Both the position numbers and the translations under genes were made by a program. This document shows positions 3,857 through 6,056 of a stretch of 6,056 nucleotides of DNA, one piece after another. Numbering within the stretch: position 1 is the stretch's first letter; each line of letters opens with the position of its first letter. The notes beneath the pieces were generated by a model. It had not been told where the DNA came from, did no database searches, and saw only the letters and a program-made list of their open reading frames with translations. The stretch comes from Anaerolineaceae bacterium (GTDB taxonomy: Bacteria; Chloroflexota; Anaerolineae; Anaerolineales; Anaerolineaceae), in the NCBI GenBank assembly GCA_003448875.1, contig DLXG01000271.1, positions 1 through 6,056 of the forward strand. Direction: 5' to 3'.

Positions 3857-6056
3857 ACAATTCGTCCAAAAGACGCTATGCTGTCGGATAAGAACCCCAA
3901 GATACCTCTACATACACTCATACCCATCCTGTTCCCCATCGCAGGTATTGGGGTGGGTCTGCTTGTGCCGGTTCTGGTTACAGCCGTATTTATTCTTTCA
4001 AACGGTTTTATCCTCACCTTCAATTCTTTTATTCAAGCCCAGTTGAATGAGCCGACCCTCTGGCTGGTAGATCTCTTCGCAGCCTTCACCCTTCTGATCA
4101 ACAGTTTGAGTGCTTATCAGCAATTCAAAACCCTCCGGCAAAATCAACACCTCAGAAATGACCTCGCCCAACGCACCAGCGAGTTATACGCCGTCAAAGA
4201 AATTTCCCAACGCGAAATTCTGGAAAGGCATCAGGCCGAAGCCAATATCATTCGTGCCAAAAAAGAATGGGAAGCTACCTTCGACGCCATCTCCGACCTG
4301 ATTTTATTGACCGACTCAACCGGCAAAATCATTCGCTGCAACCGGGCAACCACCCAAACTCTTAAGACCTCTTATGCCGACCTGATTGGTAAAAATATCG
4401 AAGAAGTCTTCCCCGGTGTCATCGAGCCGGTGCAGAAAAAAGCCCTTACGAAAACACAGGTCATTCCCATGCCGTCATTATACGGCTGGTTTGAAGTGAC
4501 CGGTTTCCCATTCCAGGATGGGGAAAACCAACAGGGAATTATCTACATTTTCCATGATATTGCCCAGCGTAAAAAAGCCGAAGCGGAAATTCAACGTCAA
4601 AAACAGTATTTTGAAAGCATCTTCCAGAACAGCCCGGTTGCCATTGTCACTCTCGACCTGAACGGGCATATCGTTGCCTGCAACCCGGCCTTTGAACGGT
4701 TGTTTGGCTACACACAGGCAGAGGTGCTGGGCGGAAAACTGGATGACATCATCACTTCCAGAGAATTTCGCGATGGTGCTTTTGAGTTCAGCCGCCGGGT
4801 TCGGCAAGGTGAACTGATTCACAGCGTCAGCAAACGCCAGACCCGCCGCGGCGAATTGATTGATGTTGAAATCTTTGGTGTGCCGGTCATCGTCAATGGT
4901 CAGGAAGTTGGGGTACTCAACCTCTATCACAACATCACCGAACTGGTACGCGCCCGCCAGAAAGCCGAAGAAGCCGACTTAGCCAAAAGTGAATTTTTAG
5001 CCAACATGAGTCACGAAATTCGCACGCCGCTCAACGGGCTCATCGGCATGTTGAACCTTGCGCTGGATACACCCCTCAACCCCGAACAAAGCGAATATCT
5101 CACCGCAGCGCTGGAAAGCGCCGAGTCGCTTCTCAACCTGATCAGTGATATTCTCGACCTTTCCAAAATTGAAGCCGGCAAAATGGAACTGGAAACTACC
5201 GACTTCAATTTACGCACCATTGTTGAAAATGTAGCGGTTAATTTCTCCCAGCGGGCCGCCGCCAAAGGACTGGAACTGGTCTGTCTGATTGACCCGCAGA
5301 CCCCGGTTTTACTACGCGGTGACCCCAACCGCTTGCGGCAGGTGTTGAATAATCTGGTTGGCAACGCAGTCAAGTTTACCGAGCAGGGTGAAATTGTCAT
5401 CAGTGTTCAGCCGATTGCTCAAACGGCTTCGCAGGCTACCATAAGTTTCTCCGTGCGCGATACCGGCATAGGCATTCCTGTAGACCGTCAGGCACGTATT
5501 TTTGAGCGGTTTACTCAGGCAGATATGTCCACCACCCGTAAGTACGGGGGTTCTGGGCTGGGTCTGGCCATCTCCACCCAGCTGGTGGAATTGATGGGCG
5601 GCAAAATTTCACTGATAAGCGAACCGGGCGTGGGCAGCACCTTCTCATTCAACGCAGTCTTTTCCCGCCAGGAAACACCCGAACCCCAGCCCCATGAATT
5701 AATCTCACTTTCTCACCGCAAACACATCCTGATCGCTGATCCAAATGCTTCCAGCCGCCAATCTCTGCGGATGGAATTAGAAAAGGTTGGCTTTGCCGTC
5801 AGTGAATGCGCAGACCGGCAATCCTTTATCCATATCCTGCAATCCGCCGGTCAAAACCGCGCGCCGGTACATCTGGCACTGGTTGACTACCGCCTGTTAG
5901 TGGAGGATGGTCAGCCCCGCCTGCCTGCAAATCTCACCTCCTCAACGAACGATGATCTTAAGATCATTGTATTGACCTCCCTTGGCACCCAATTTACCAA
6001 AAAAGATTGTCAGCAAATTGGCTGTACGGAAACATTAATCAAACCGATCCGTCAAC
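3842..6056 (+). CDS. Membrane-bound hybrid sensor histidine kinase, 3' end outside window
   Basis: The frame is open for 738 codons from the ATG at 3842 to the edge, with AAGGA 6 nt upstream. Two membrane segments (about 26-50 and 73-93) anchor it with almost no external domain. A coiled coil (about 95-143) leads into two PAS/PAC domains (about 144-250 and 256-372). A HisKA domain follows with phospho-acceptor H391 in SHEIRTPLNG. HATPase_c has the N box (N504, N508), G1 DTGIGIP (540-546), F box FERF (554-557) and G2 GGSGLGL (569-575). A receiver domain begins near 627 with D633, the likely phospho-acceptor D682 in LVDYR, T712 and K734 in IKP. The usual acidic pair at the end of receiver beta-1 is reduced to Ala-Asp (ADPN). 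ATP-dependent autophosphorylation on His and phosphorelay to the receiver are expected. More receiver or HPt domains may follow outside the window. The ligand is unknown, and the two PAS cores show no obvious heme or flavin signature to the eye. Confidence 0.95.
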   Translation, partial: MINFLTIRPKDAMLSDKNPKIPLHTLIPILFPIAGIGVGLLVPVLVTAVFILSNGFILTFNSFIQAQLNEPTLWLVDLFAAFTLLINSLSAYQQFKTLRQNQHLRNDLAQRTSELYAVKEISQREILERHQAEANIIRAKKEWEATFDAISDLILLTDSTGKIIRCNRATTQTLKTSYADLIGKNIEEVFPGVIEPVQKKALTKTQVIPMPSLYGWFEVTGFPFQDGENQQGIIYIFHDIAQRKKAEAEIQRQKQYFESIFQNSPVAIVTLDLNGHIVACNPAFERLFGYTQAEVLGGKLDDIITSREFRDGAFEFSRRVRQGELIHSVSKRQTRRGELIDVEIFGVPVIVNGQEVGVLNLYHNITELVRARQKAEEADLAKSEFLANMSHEIRTPLNGLIGMLNLALDTPLNPEQSEYLTAALESAESLLNLISDILDLSKIEAGKMELETTDFNLRTIVENVAVNFSQRAAAKGLELVCLIDPQTPVLLRGDPNRLRQVLNNLVGNAVKFTEQGEIVISVQPIAQTASQATISFSVRDTGIGIPVDRQARIFERFTQADMSTTRKYGGSGLGLAISTQLVELMGGKISLISEPGVGSTFSFNAVFSRQETPEPQPHELISLSHRKHILIADPNASSRQSLRMELEKVGFAVSECADRQSFIHILQSAGQNRAPVHLALVDYRLLVEDGQPRLPANLTSSTNDDLKIIVLTSLGTQFTKKDCQQIGCTETLIKPIRQ
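5952..5967. repeat. Perfect 16-bp palindrome inside the kinase coding region
   Basis: ATGATCTTAAGATCAT reads the same on both strands. With one mismatched pair it extends to 22 bp (5949-5970). It encodes part of the receiver linker to beta-4 (DDLKII). It may be chance or an intragenic protein-binding site. Confidence 0.4.

Noticed and set aside
4478..4930. Minus-strand open frame of 150 codons
   Set aside because: It is antisense to the PAS domains of the kinase, which read clearly on the plus strand, so it is a shadow frame.
5011..5400. Minus-strand open frame of 129 codons
   Set aside because: It is antisense to the HisKA and N-box coding region of the kinase and has no features of its own.

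Overview
The window looks like ordinary bacterial chromosome of moderate GC content. The ribosomal protein L34 sequence, the arrangement of a KimA-type potassium permease with two single-domain TrkA/RCK proteins, and a PAS-rich hybrid histidine kinase together suggest a Chloroflexota (Anaerolineae-like) bacterium. This assignment is from memory of family resemblance and is tentative. No mobile element, CRISPR array, tRNA or rRNA is visible.

Layout, left to right. Positions 1-83 (minus strand) follow rpmH and hold a small hairpin and perhaps the first codons of rnpA, cut by the window edge. rpmH (L34, 56 aa) lies at 84-254 on the minus strand. Its ~108-nt leader (255-362) holds a long imperfect hairpin, and a near-consensus promoter lies just beyond it. 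Upstream, still on the minus strand, is a tightly packed three-gene potassium operon transcribed in the order kimA-like permease (3729 to 1789), RCK protein A (1789 to 1100), RCK protein B (1094 to 405). The first two genes overlap by one base (TAATG) and the last two are 5 nt apart. No terminator is visible between the operon and the rpmH promoter.

A 112-bp divergent intergenic region (3730-3841) separates the potassium operon from a plus-strand gene that runs off the right edge. That gene encodes a membrane-anchored hybrid histidine kinase (TM, coiled coil, PAS, PAS, HisKA, HATPase_c, start of REC). It is open for 738 codons with no stop in the window. The intergenic region holds a TTGACC-N17-TATAAT promoter for the potassium operon. 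It also holds a perfect 10-bp inverted repeat that places the kinase Shine-Dalgarno in one arm and its ATG in the loop.

Working together: the permease is predicted to import K+ with protons. The two RCK proteins are predicted to be cytosolic nucleotide-sensing regulators, presumably of this permease or of a K+ channel encoded elsewhere. The kinase is divergent and its stimulus is unknown; a link to potassium or osmotic state is only suggested by position. The best leads for new biology are the KimA plus split-RCK operon and the start-codon hairpin of the kinase. The rest is mostly housekeeping.
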